Shown one piece after another: positions 24,650 through 32,284 of a stretch of 32,646 bases of DNA. The position numbers were made by a program, and so were the translations under genes. Position 1 is the stretch's first letter, and every line of letters begins with the position of its first letter. Source of the stretch: Acidobacteriota bacterium (GTDB lineage Bacteria; Acidobacteriota; Terriglobia; Terriglobales; Acidobacteriaceae); contig QHZY01000029.1 of assembly GCA_003224855.1 (NCBI GenBank), positions 1 through 32,646 of the forward strand, given 5' to 3'. The notes beneath the pieces were generated by a model. That model did not search any database, had not been told where the DNA came from, and worked only from the letters and a program-made list of their open reading frames with translations.

Positions 24650-24676
24650 GTCTGGTCGCGCGCAGCGCGACCAGAC
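24650..24676. repeat. Perfect 27-base palindrome near aceB
   Basis: GTCTGGTCGCGC, a 3-base centre GCA, then GCGCGACCAGAC. The arms are 12 bases and match exactly. It begins about 50 bases before the aceB ATG. No T-tract follows on either strand. Confidence 0.7.
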
Positions 24677-24741
24677 ACACACCTGCCGTTTGCAGGCTGA
24701 CCTAAGATGCTACCCGCCCTTGTCCCCTTTGTCCGGCTACT

Positions 24742-24774
24742 AGGTCAAATCGGACGAGTCGTCCGATTTGACCT
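24742..24774. promoter_or_regulatory. Perfect 33-base palindrome between aceB and aceA, possible operator
   Basis: AGGTCAAATCGGACGA, one central G, then the exact reverse complement. The arms are 16 bases. It lies about 65 bases before the aceA start and 140 before aceB. Neither strand shows a following T-tract, so a terminator is unlikely. A protein-binding site controlling the shunt genes is plausible but inferred. Confidence 0.55.
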
Positions 24775-24839
24775 TTCCAGTTTGCGGGGGCTGGTCAGCC
24801 CGTCATCTACTGTCACTGACTTTGAAACGGGGGTGTGCG

Positions 24840-26216
24840 GTGAGAGATCTGAACCAGCACTGGCAGTCTGATCCGAGATGGGAAAACATCGAACGACCTT
24901 ACAACGCCGAAGACGTGCTCAAACTGCGCGGCTCGCTGCGCATCGAGCACACGCTTGCCAGGCACGGAGCCGACCGGCTGTGGGACCTTCTGCATCGCGA
25001 GAAATATGTTCCGGCCTTAGGTGCCATGACCGGAAACCAGGCGGTGCAGCAGGTCAAGGCAGGCCTGAAGGCGATTTATGTCAGCGGATGGCAGGTGGCC
25101 GCGGATGCCAACGATGCTGGTCAGACATATCCGGATCAGAGTTTGTACCCAGCGGATAGCGTGCCGAATCTGGTGAAGCGGATCAATCAGGCGCTGATTC
25201 GCGCTGACCAGATCCATCATGCGGAAGGAAAAAACGGAATCCACTGGTTCGCCCCGATGGTGGCTGACGCCGAGGCTGGCTTTGGCGGCAACCTAAACGC
25301 TTTCGAATTAATGAAGGCGATGATCGAAGCGGGCGCGGCCTGCGTGCGCTTTGAGGATCAGCTTTCGTCTGCAAAAAAATGCGGACACCTGGGCGGGAAA
25401 GTTCTGGTCCCGACCAGTGAAGCCATTCAGAAATTAGTAGCGGCGCGCCTGGCGGCCGACGTGATGGGCGTTCCTACGCTGATCATGGCGCGCACTGACG
25501 CTGACAGCGCGCAGTTGATCACCAGCGACATCGATGCTCGCGATCGTGCGTTTCTCACCGGGAACAGAACAGAAGAAGGCTTCTATTGCGTGCGCGGAGG
25601 AATCGAGGCGGCGATTTCGCGGGCGATTTCATATGCACCATACGCTGATCTGCTGTGGTGTGAGACTTCACATCCGGACCTCGAAGAGGCGCGCTGGTTT
25701 GCAGATGCCGTACACGCGGAATTTCCCGGAAAGCTTCTGGCGTACAACTGCTCTCCGTCTTTCAACTGGAAGCGCAAGCTGGATGACGCCACCATAGCTC
25801 GCTTTCAGCAGGAACTTGCAGCTATGGGATACAAGTTCCAGTTCATCACGCTGGCGGGATTCCATGCATTGAATCTCAGCATGTTCGAACTGGCGCGCGA
25901 GTATAAGAACGGCGGCATGTCTGCCTACGCGCAGCTGCAGGAAAGCGAGTTTGGTTGCGAGCAGAATCATGGCTATGAAGGCGTGAAGCATCAGCGTTTC
26001 GTGGGAACGGGGTATTTCGATCTGGTAACACAGACAATCGCGAGTGGAAAATCGTCGGTGTCAGCGCTTAGCGGATCCACCGAGGCACAGCAGTTCGCGT
26101 GCGCAGAATCGCAAAACGCTGTTCCTGGTGATATTCAAAGCGCGCTTGAGAAGACGCCGCAGCTTTCAGCTTCAGAGTTGACATCACCTGAAGAGCTACT
26201 GCCGTCAGGAGATTAG
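24840..26216 (+). CDS. aceA: Isocitrate lyase
   Basis: 458 residues from the GTG at 24840, preceded by a G-rich ribosome site. The open frame to 24768 would add 24 unlikely residues. The active-site loop KKCGHLGGK has catalytic Cys181, with [27 protein letters not shown] and YNCSPSFNW also present. It splits isocitrate into glyoxylate and succinate, feeding AceB. The usual bacterial end is near GSTEAQQF. Here about 38 further residues follow ([20 protein letters not shown] and on), an acidic Ser/Glu-rich tail. Confidence 0.96.
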   Translation: MRDLNQHWQSDPRWENIERPYNAEDVLKLRGSLRIEHTLARHGADRLWDLLHREKYVPALGAMTGNQAVQQVKAGLKAIYVSGWQVAADANDAGQTYPDQSLYPADSVPNLVKRINQALIRADQIHHAEGKNGIHWFAPMVADAEAGFGGNLNAFELMKAMIEAGAACVRFEDQLSSAKKCGHLGGKVLVPTSEAIQKLVAARLAADVMGVPTLIMARTDADSAQLITSDIDARDRAFLTGNRTEEGFYCVRGGIEAAISRAISYAPYADLLWCETSHPDLEEARWFADAVHAEFPGKLLAYNCSPSFNWKRKLDDATIARFQQELAAMGYKFQFITLAGFHALNLSMFELAREYKNGGMSAYAQLQESEFGCEQNHGYEGVKHQRFVGTGYFDLVTQTIASGKSSVSALSGSTEAQQFACAESQNAVPGDIQSALEKTPQLSASELTSPEELLPSGD

Positions 26217-26265
26217 GACAGACTGGTTCACCGTTTCTTACGTTGAGAGCCTTTAATTGTTTGCC

Positions 26266-26302
26266 GGGTGCCCCAGGTCTCGCCGATTTTGCGAGACCTG
26301 GG
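26266..26302. repeat. Hairpin downstream of aceA
   Basis: CCAGGTCTCGC and GCGAGACCTGG form a 12-pair perfect stem (26272-26302) around CGATTTT. With its flank, 26266-26283 is the exact reverse complement of the repeat unit at 26445-26462. It could serve as a terminator-like structure for aceA, but no T-tract follows. Confidence 0.6.
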
Positions 26303-26388
26303 AAGGTTATGCGGGAAGCTGCTTCAGCGCCAGAGTTTCGGGAAGAAACCAACTTACATGGTCACTTCCCAGGTCTCGCAAAGACGGC

Positions 26389-26484
26389 ATGACCTGGGGC
26401 ACCCCACAGCCCTGGGGCACCCCACAGCCCTGGGGCACCCGACGGCGAGACCTGGGGCACCCGGCCGCGAGACCTGGGGCACCC
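26389..26484. repeat. Five-copy TGGGGCACCC repeat cluster
   Basis: TGGGGCACCC occurs at 26395, 26413, 26431, 26453 and 26475, with periods of 18, 18, 22 and 22 bases. The last two copies share the longer unit GCGAGACCTGGGGCACCC. The cluster fills the space between the convergent aceA and mutT-like genes and ends 10 bases before the latter's stop. Confidence 0.8.
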
Positions 26485-26493
26485 GGCGCACCA

Positions 26494-26886
26494 TCAAAGC
26501 AGTTTGCCTTTGGCGAGTTCTTTCACCAGACCCAGGTCGGCCTCGAGAAAATCGTATGCGGGCAATTCGGCGGGTTTGGCCCATTTCATATCTTTGAATA
26601 TACGGTTTTCAAGTTTTCCTCGATATTCGCGGACAGCATAGAAGCGCAGCTCTACCGCACCGCCATTTTTATAGTTGTGGCGGATACGTGCGACTTCGTC
26701 GCCGATATCGGCGTCGATACCGAGTTCTTCTTCCAACTCCCGGCGTAGAGCGTCACGCGGCTGCTCGCCGTCTTCGATTTTGCCGCCGGGAAACTCCCAT
26801 TTGAGCGGCATGGTCTGATGGCGGGTACGCTGGCAGACCAGAACTTTATCGCTTTTCACGATCAAGGCTGCAACGACCTGCTTCAT
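26494..26886 (-). CDS. MutT-type Nudix hydrolase
   Basis: 130 residues, the normal MutT length. The Nudix box is complete at residues 35-57 (GX5EX7REUXEEXGU, here from GKIEDGEQ to EEELGI). The N-terminus VVAALIVKSDKVLVCQR and the segment PLKWEFPGG are typical of the MutT/CTP-pyrophosphohydrolase group, which cleans oxidised nucleotides such as 8-oxo-dGTP. The exact substrate is not certain. It is the third gene after the BtuF-like and GAF genes on the minus strand, 68 bases downstream of the latter. Confidence 0.9.
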   Translation of the reverse strand: MKQVVAALIVKSDKVLVCQRTRHQTMPLKWEFPGGKIEDGEQPRDALRRELEEELGIDADIGDEVARIRHNYKNGGAVELRFYAVREYRGKLENRIFKDMKWAKPAELPAYDFLEADLGLVKELAKGKLL

Positions 26887-26954
26887 GTGGGAAGGTGCGC
26901 CGAGGACAGCGCCAATCTGCCTTTCCGTATCATTCCGGAACCAGGCCCTGGTCT

Positions 26955-27440
26955 TTATTTCTTTTTCATTTCTGCTTCGAGACGTTTACCTACGAGGGCT
27001 GCGCAATGCTCCACCAGGTCCCGATCGTCCTGCCCGAATGCCGCAGGGAAGTGGCTGTCTATGTCGAGCTCGCCGACCACTCTGCCGCTCGCAAATAAGG
27101 GGACGACGATTTCTGACTTGGTTTCCAGCGAACACGCGAGGTAGCGAGGGTCTTTGCTGACGTCGTCGACCACGACAGTCTTGCCGGTGGAGGCGGCGGC
27201 TCCGCAAATACCCTGATTCAAGGGGATGCGAGTGTGCGGAGTCATTGCGCCTTCAAAAGGACCGAGAACCAGAACGGGGGAAGACGAATCGAGCATGTAA
27301 AACCCAACCCAGTTGTACTTCAACATGCGGCTTTGCAGGATGCGCACGATCCCGCGCATGAGCTGGTCGCTATTGAGAGCGGACAGCCCGAGTTCGTCCA
27401 GTTGCTTCAATACTTCGGAGATGCGGGTTTGGGCGGGCAA
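26955..27440 (-). CDS. GAF-domain protein, free methionine-(R)-sulfoxide reductase-like
   Basis: 161 residues, a single GAF domain. It has the fRMsr/YebR pattern NQGICGAAASTGKTVVVDDV and DPRYLACSLETKSEIVVPLF, with Cys79 and Cys103 matching two of the three family cysteines. The third, between them, appears absent. The family reduces free Met-R-sulfoxide. With one Cys missing, it may use a two-Cys mechanism or have another role. Its start overlaps the 3' end of the BtuF-like gene by 34 bases, and a MutT-type gene follows. Both fit oxidative-damage repair. Confidence 0.82.
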   Translation of the reverse strand: MPAQTRISEVLKQLDELGLSALNSDQLMRGIVRILQSRMLKYNWVGFYMLDSSSPVLVLGPFEGAMTPHTRIPLNQGICGAAASTGKTVVVDDVSKDPRYLACSLETKSEIVVPLFASGRVVGELDIDSHFPAAFGQDDRDLVEHCAALVGKRLEAEMKKK

Positions 27441-28303
27441 GAATGTTCCTCGATCATGGGGGTACTCAGCTTATCGTAAATGCAACGCACTCCCTGCTGC
27501 TGTGGAAAAATTTCGGGGTGAATGATGGCGGCAAGCGCGCGCAAGCCTCGAATCAAGGTGGGCGCGGGGGTATTGAGATATTCGTCAGGAATGCAGAAGA
27601 CGCGGCCGGATCGGGCTGCGCTTAGATGCTGCCAATTCCGCGAGCTGATGATTTTGTCGAGCGGCACACGATTCCCGGCGCCACACCAGGCGGCGATCAG
27701 AACCTCGGGATCCAGCGCTGCGATCTCTTCGGGCTGATAACGAGCTGCAGGGCGGCCGAGGAATTCTCCGCCGGCAAGTTCGACCAGTTCCGCAACCCAG
27801 GGCTGGGAAGCGAGAATGGGCTTGCCCCACTCTTCACAGAAAACACGCGGGCGCCGGCTGTTCGGAACTTTGGCGCTTACTTCCAAAATCTGCGACTGTA
27901 TTTCCGAAACCAGAGCGGCTCCGGCTTCCGCAGCGTTCATGATTCCTGCGATGGCCGCGATATCGAGATAGATGTCATCCAGCGTTCGAGGGGCAAAGCC
28001 GAGAAAACGCGAGCCGGCTTTCAGAATCTCGGCCAGTGATTTCTCCTGGAACGGGACAGAGGCGATCACCAGGTCAGGACGCGCGGAAAGGATTTCACCG
28101 GCGTGCGCGTTCCAGGAGTCAGTGACAACCACCCGGCCGGAGCCAGCGGCATCAGGGCAAACATCTACGCAGTATTTAGTGCAGGCCACCACGCGATCGA
28201 GCTTTCCCAGGGCATGAAGAATAACGGTGGCACTGGGTTGCAGCGACACGATGCGTTTCAGCTCGGGGGCGGGAGACACCAGCCGATCATGACACAGTTG
28301 CAC
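27407..28303 (-). CDS. BtuF-like periplasmic-binding-fold protein without signal peptide
   Basis: 298 residues of the helical-backbone metal/cobalamin-binding fold: RIVSLQPSATVILHALG at the start, EILSARPDLVIASVPFQEKSL, and GGEFLGRPAARYQPEEIAALDPEVLI. This resembles BtuF-type vitamin B12 binding proteins. No signal peptide or lipobox is present, so it may be cytosolic or have lost its N-terminus. The GTG at 28303 lies 3 bases after the T-tract of a terminator, and a second GTG at 28279 is possible. It contains several Cys residues (VVACTKYCVDVCPDAA). B12 would suit the methylmalonyl-CoA genes elsewhere in the window. Confidence 0.75.
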   Translation of the reverse strand: MQLCHDRLVSPAPELKRIVSLQPSATVILHALGKLDRVVACTKYCVDVCPDAAGSGRVVVTDSWNAHAGEILSARPDLVIASVPFQEKSLAEILKAGSRFLGFAPRTLDDIYLDIAAIAGIMNAAEAGAALVSEIQSQILEVSAKVPNSRRPRVFCEEWGKPILASQPWVAELVELAGGEFLGRPAARYQPEEIAALDPEVLIAAWCGAGNRVPLDKIISSRNWQHLSAARSGRVFCIPDEYLNTPAPTLIRGLRALAAIIHPEIFPQQQGVRCIYDKLSTPMIEEHSCPPKPASPKY

Positions 28304-28305
28304 GC

Positions 28306-28337
28306 AAAAAATAAGGGCGCATCAAGAAGATGCGCCC
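28306..28337 (-). terminator. Rho-independent terminator of the secreted-protein gene
   Basis: On the minus strand GGGCGCATC pairs with GATGCGCCC (28337-28315) around a 5-base loop, followed by TTATTTTTT (28314-28306). It ends the gene at 28358-29389 and touches the start of the BtuF-like gene. Confidence 0.88.
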
Positions 28338-28357
28338 CGGCGAAAAGAGAAGCACAC

Positions 28358-29389
28358 TCACTTGTAAAAGAACGAAATTTTATCCTGGTAGATGGAATAG
28401 CCTTCCTGATACCGGTTGCCGTCCTGCTGATAATTGATGGTCATTCCATACCATGAGGTAGGAGTTGGCTTGTCGTAGCGGTTGGTGGAGGCGGTAAAAC
28501 CATTCAAGGTGATGGATTTGAAATACAGCCTGTTGTCAGACGTGCGCTGCACGTGAATGGTCAGATGGTTCCAGGCATTATTTTTGGGATTGCATGGAAT
28601 GCCGCTCTTCACCCAATGCATGTGAACGTTATCCCAGGTATCCCATTCATGGCCGCCGGCAATGCGGCACTCATGACCCCAGATGAAAGATTTGCCTCCG
28701 AAAAACTGATTGATGTCCCATTCGAGGGCCTGTGATTTCTCAATCGTGGAACTGAAAAACCAGACGTCGTAGACAAAGTCGTGATAGTTAGGAACCGATT
28801 TCTCGTCCGCCAGGCGGGTGGTGAATTTCTGGTTCCAAAGAGCGTCAGAAAACGGCGTCTTGCCGCCGATACTGAACTTCATCGAATTGCCTTCCACGGA
28901 AGGAGAAGAGATTCCCTGCTGGGTGGAATATGTAAGTCCAGGCCCGCTGGGGGTGCAGGAGCCGCAGATGTTGTAAGAAGGCGGCATGAGCGAGAAGTGG
29001 TTCCAGTGCGAGTCGCTTTCAAGATTGACAAACGACTTGCTGTCGCCCGTACCACCGACCACATGAGCGCTGCTGCCGACGTAGATGGTGATGGTTTTGT
29101 TTGCACTCCAGCCGCAGTTGTCCCATTGCTGGATGGTAACGTTGTAAGTGCCATTGCTTAGAGTCAGGTTGGTGTTGATCTTGCCGCCACTGACTTTGTA
29201 GGCCAGTTTGAAAGGCGCGGTGTAGATGCCCATCCCGCCGATGCCCTTCGAACAGGCGGGAGACGAGCCGCTCGCCACGAACTGAACGGAGTTTGCGACG
29301 GTGGAACCGTTGGTGGGTGCAGTGATAGTAATTCCGGCGAAGGCGTAGCTCGCCCACGTCGCAAAAAAAAGTGCGACAAACTTCTTCAT
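28358..29389 (-). CDS. Secreted Ig-like / lectin-like protein of unknown function
   Basis: 343 residues. A signal peptide MKKFVALFFATWASYAFA precedes a probable cut before GITI. An N-terminal Ig-like domain (about 20-105; ITAPTNGSTVANSVQFVASG to ITIYVG) is followed by a longer beta-rich domain (about 115-343), rich in Trp, Tyr and His (HWNHFSLMPPSY, WDINQFFGGKSFIWGHECRI). That domain may be a concanavalin-like sandwich. Seven Cys residues suggest disulphides outside the cytoplasm. GGAG lies about 10 bases before the ATG. It is a single-gene unit with its own terminator. I do not recognise an enzyme motif; carbohydrate binding is only a guess. Confidence 0.8.
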   Translation of the reverse strand: MKKFVALFFATWASYAFAGITITAPTNGSTVANSVQFVASGSSPACSKGIGGMGIYTAPFKLAYKVSGGKINTNLTLSNGTYNVTIQQWDNCGWSANKTITIYVGSSAHVVGGTGDSKSFVNLESDSHWNHFSLMPPSYNICGSCTPSGPGLTYSTQQGISSPSVEGNSMKFSIGGKTPFSDALWNQKFTTRLADEKSVPNYHDFVYDVWFFSSTIEKSQALEWDINQFFGGKSFIWGHECRIAGGHEWDTWDNVHMHWVKSGIPCNPKNNAWNHLTIHVQRTSDNRLYFKSITLNGFTASTNRYDKPTPTSWYGMTINYQQDGNRYQEGYSIYQDKISFFYK

Positions 29390-29634
29390 TTTTTGGATCT
29401 CCAGCTGTTTTTTGAACTTAGTGGCTCAAAAGAATTTGAGCGGATTCTAAGTCTGGTTCTACTTACTCACAAGCGAAATGGGCCCGGTATTACAAAGTTT
29501 TTACTCAGAAGTACACGTTCCGCCGGAAAGCGCTGCAACCCGCATATTAACTGGGCGAGAATTAGGTTGTTTCACTTAGCTTAAAGATTTAGAAGCTAAG
29601 AGGTTTACCTTACGGCAGAGCTGCGGCAAGAAGT
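29390..29634. other. Intergenic region between the secreted-protein and GHMP kinase genes
   Basis: This 245-base stretch is AT-richer than its surroundings and should hold the promoter of the secreted-protein gene. CTTAGCTT (29575-29582) and AAGCTAAG (29593-29600) form an 8-pair hairpin with a 10-base loop, perhaps a weak end for the kinase transcript. Nothing else was recognised. Confidence 0.35.
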
Positions 29635-30684
29635 TCAGGCGGAATACAGCCGCAGGCCATCACGCGCCACCTGCAGCGGCAACACGCGCGCCCCGTTGTC
29701 GCCGATGGCGGCAGCCACGCGACTGGCGGCGCCTTTCTCGACCAGGAAAATCACACAGCCTCCACCGCCGGCGCCACACACTTTTGCGGCCTGGCCACCA
29801 TTTTTCGCGGCTACTGCTATCAGTTTGTCGATCAACGGTGTGGTAATTCCGGGAGCATTGGTGCGTCGCAGCTTCCATTCGTTGCGCAGCAGGCGGGCCA
29901 CTTCTCCCCAGTCGGCGTGCAGCAGCGCGCGGTGCATTTCACGCGCAATGGAAGCGATCTGCTCGAAGTTACGAAACACGCGTTTATCGCCATCAATGTG
30001 CGACTTGAAGACTTCCCAATTGTTGATGCCGGATTTGCGCGGCGCTCCCGTGTAGGCCAGCACAAAACGGGATTCGATCTCTTCCGGAATGATGGGCACG
30101 ACTTCGCGATGAATGCCGTCGGCATCGAGATGAATGGCACTGACCCCGCCATACAGCGCGGGATAGTAATCCTGACATCCGGTGGGAACTTCGATAATCT
30201 GAGCTTCGACGTTCTGGGCGATCACGCGCATCTGCTCGAGGCTGAGGTTGCGGTCGGTGAAGCGGGCCAGAGCAGCGGTGCTGGCAATCATAAGAGCCGA
30301 TGAACCGGAGATGCCGGCGCCGGCGGGAGATTCAGAATCGGTTTCGATCAGCAAGCCCGCTTTGGGCGCGAAAAACTGCAGCAGGCGCGCGGCCAGAGGA
30401 AGACGCAAAGCACGGGCACTGCGCAGGTGTTCGAAGCTTTCAAAGTCCTGTTCTTTTTTGGTGTCGAGTGAGCGGAGATGAATTCCCTTCCCTTTGAGCG
30501 GCGTAACACGGCAGGTGGTGAGAATGTTAACGGCGAAGTTGAGGGTCAGCGCACCGGAGTGGAAGAGGTAGAGCGGCCAAAGGTCGATGGTTCCTCCGGC
30601 AAGGTCGGCGCGGCAGGGAGCCTGAGCAACGATGGTTTCACCGCTGGCAACAAACCCGGTTTTTCGCATGCGATGTTTTACCAC
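29635..30684 (-). CDS. GHMP-family sugar kinase (HddA-like)
   Basis: 349 residues with the three GHMP motifs: APCRADLAGGTIDLWP (22-37), PAGAGISGSSALMIA (120-134) and KVCGAGGGGCVIFLV (about 306-320). The first motif, with R-D-GG-T-D, is closest to D-glycero-D-manno-heptose 7-phosphate kinases and fucokinase-like enzymes, which make activated sugars for cell-surface glycans. The substrate is not settled. The listed start is a GTG; an ATG five codons on (30669) is equally possible, and neither has a clear ribosome site. It follows the PLP decarboxylase gene by 30 bases on the same strand. Confidence 0.82.
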   Translation of the reverse strand: MVKHRMRKTGFVASGETIVAQAPCRADLAGGTIDLWPLYLFHSGALTLNFAVNILTTCRVTPLKGKGIHLRSLDTKKEQDFESFEHLRSARALRLPLAARLLQFFAPKAGLLIETDSESPAGAGISGSSALMIASTAALARFTDRNLSLEQMRVIAQNVEAQIIEVPTGCQDYYPALYGGVSAIHLDADGIHREVVPIIPEEIESRFVLAYTGAPRKSGINNWEVFKSHIDGDKRVFRNFEQIASIAREMHRALLHADWGEVARLLRNEWKLRRTNAPGITTPLIDKLIAVAAKNGGQAAKVCGAGGGGCVIFLVEKGAASRVAAAIGDNGARVLPLQVARDGLRLYSA

Positions 30685-30714
30685 GCAGTGCTGCCGGGCG
30701 GAAGCAGGTTTGTC

Positions 30715-32130
30715 TCAGGAGGATGAAGCCAACTGGCGAGCTGACTGGAGAACTTCGTCAACCACGCAGTCCACATCCGCCGGCCTGGTGCGGTGATTCA
30801 CCAGGCAGGCACGCAGGCAAAATTGGCCATGCAAGGTCGCGTTTGATAAATAGATCCGGCCGCGGCCATTGATGGTTTTGAGAAGAGATTCGTTGGTGGC
30901 GTCGAGTTTGGATTCGGGCGCGGGGCGATAGCGGAAGCAGACCGCACTGAGGCTGACCGGGGCCATGAGTTCGAGGTCGGGACAACTGGAGATGCTGGAG
31001 GCCAGCCGGCGTGCGAGCCGGAGGTCTTTTTCAATTGCCGAGCGGAACGCAGCGAGACCGTGATAGCGCAACGAGAACCAGAGCCGGAGGGCGCGGAATC
31101 TGCGTGACAGCTCCATGGATTCGTCGAAGAAGGCAAAGCTCTCAATCGGATCATCGCTGAGTGACTTGGCGTAGTCGCCGGTATGCGAGAAGGCGGCACG
31201 GACCGGGTCGCGATTGCGATACAGCAGGCAGCCGCAATCGAGCGATTGATAGAGCCACTTGTGGGGATCAAGCGAAATTGAATCGGCGCGCTCCATGCCG
31301 CGAAACCTTGCTGGTTCGGCGATGGCGGCAAGCGCTCCGTAGGCGCCATCCACGTGCATCCAGAGATCAAAGCGTTGCGCGATGTCAGCGATGTCGGTCA
31401 GAGGATCGATCGCCCCGGTGTTCACGGTACCGGCGCTGGCGACGACGGCTAGCGGGAGATTGCCGGATGCAAGGTCCTGTTTGATTGCCGATTCCAATCC
31501 ATCCGGAAGCATTCTGAAATCCTGGTCCGTCGCGATCAGCCGAAGATTATTTCGACCAATTCCCAGCAGAGCCAGAGCCTTCGGAATTGACATATGAACT
31601 TCGGCTGAAGCGTAAACCACCGGCTGGGCGGCGTTGCGCAGACCAGATGCGTTGGCGGCAAGTTTCCTCTCGCGCGCCATGGCCAGGCCCATTAAATTGG
31701 CGGACGATCCGCCGCCGGTGAGGCTGCCCTGAAAACCTGGACAGGAAATTGCCTGGGCCAACCAGCCAACCACAGTTTTTTCGATGATGACGGCCGCCGG
31801 AGATGACCGCCATGCGGTTACATTCTGATTGAGAACGCTGGCCAGAAGATCGGATGCAGCGCCTGCGGGTTCGGCCGAGCCCAGGACGTAGCCCCAGAAG
31901 CGTGCGTTTTGCGCACGCGTGTGCTCGATTATCTGTGTCAGCGCGGCCAGAGCTTGAGTGCCTTCGGGCTGTTCCGGCCATGGACTTGAAAACAGATCGA
32001 GGCTTTGCTTTCCGGTTGTGGGAGGCGCGATTGGACGCGAGTCGAGGGCCTGCAGATACTGAGTTGCAATTTCGGTAATCTCATTCGCCAGGGTGCGGAA
32101 TTGCGCGGGCGAAACTTCCAGTGGGTGCAT
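30715..32130 (-). CDS. Group II pyridoxal-phosphate decarboxylase
   Basis: 471 residues of the aromatic-amino-acid/glutamate decarboxylase family. PLP is held by Lys291 in SLDPHKWLYQ, with His179 (EVHMS) stacking on the ring and Asp261 (HVDGAYGA) contacting its nitrogen. LTGGGSSANLMGLAMARE is the usual substrate-side loop, and LRLWFSLRYHG is also typical. It decarboxylates an L-amino acid, probably aromatic, in the cytosol; specificity cannot be read here. The sugar kinase gene follows by 30 bases. Confidence 0.88.
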   Translation of the reverse strand: MHPLEVSPAQFRTLANEITEIATQYLQALDSRPIAPPTTGKQSLDLFSSPWPEQPEGTQALAALTQIIEHTRAQNARFWGYVLGSAEPAGAASDLLASVLNQNVTAWRSSPAAVIIEKTVVGWLAQAISCPGFQGSLTGGGSSANLMGLAMARERKLAANASGLRNAAQPVVYASAEVHMSIPKALALLGIGRNNLRLIATDQDFRMLPDGLESAIKQDLASGNLPLAVVASAGTVNTGAIDPLTDIADIAQRFDLWMHVDGAYGALAAIAEPARFRGMERADSISLDPHKWLYQSLDCGCLLYRNRDPVRAAFSHTGDYAKSLSDDPIESFAFFDESMELSRRFRALRLWFSLRYHGLAAFRSAIEKDLRLARRLASSISSCPDLELMAPVSLSAVCFRYRPAPESKLDATNESLLKTINGRGRIYLSNATLHGQFCLRACLVNHRTRPADVDCVVDEVLQSARQLASSS

Positions 32131-32164
32131 GGCCTGGATTTTATCTGAGGCGGGTTATTTGAAA

Positions 32165-32191
32165 ATTATCCACAGCTTGTTGGTTTGACAA
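32165..32191 (-). promoter_or_regulatory. Candidate promoter of the PLP decarboxylase gene
   Basis: On the minus strand TTGTCA (32191-32186) and GATAAT (32170-32165) are 15 bases apart, shorter than ideal. The -35 box lies in the dyad TTGAC-8-GTCAA (32185-32202), which might also be an operator. Confidence 0.3.
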
Positions 32192-32284
32192 TGCATAGTC
32201 AATACGGGCAAACTCGCTGACAACGCAGGTTCCAGCCATTGAGCAACGACTCAAAGTTCAAATAACAAATAATAGAGTCGTCAG

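Noticed and set aside
24600-24680. 27-codon upstream extension of malate synthase
   Set aside because: It runs through the 27-base palindrome, is not family-like, and the ATG at 24599 has a good ribosome site.
24742-24774. 33-base palindrome as a Rho-independent terminator
   Set aside because: No T-tract on either strand, and it sits upstream of both divergent genes, not after one.
26395-26484. Regular short repeats that could be a CRISPR array
   Set aside because: The repeat core is 10-18 bases with only 8-12 bases between cores, the spacers are not unique, and no cas genes are near.
32166-32174. Perfect DnaA box (TTATCCACA)
   Set aside because: A single box with no cluster, AT-rich unwinding region or dnaA/dnaN nearby. 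One such 9-mer is not surprising in 32 kb, so an origin is not supported.
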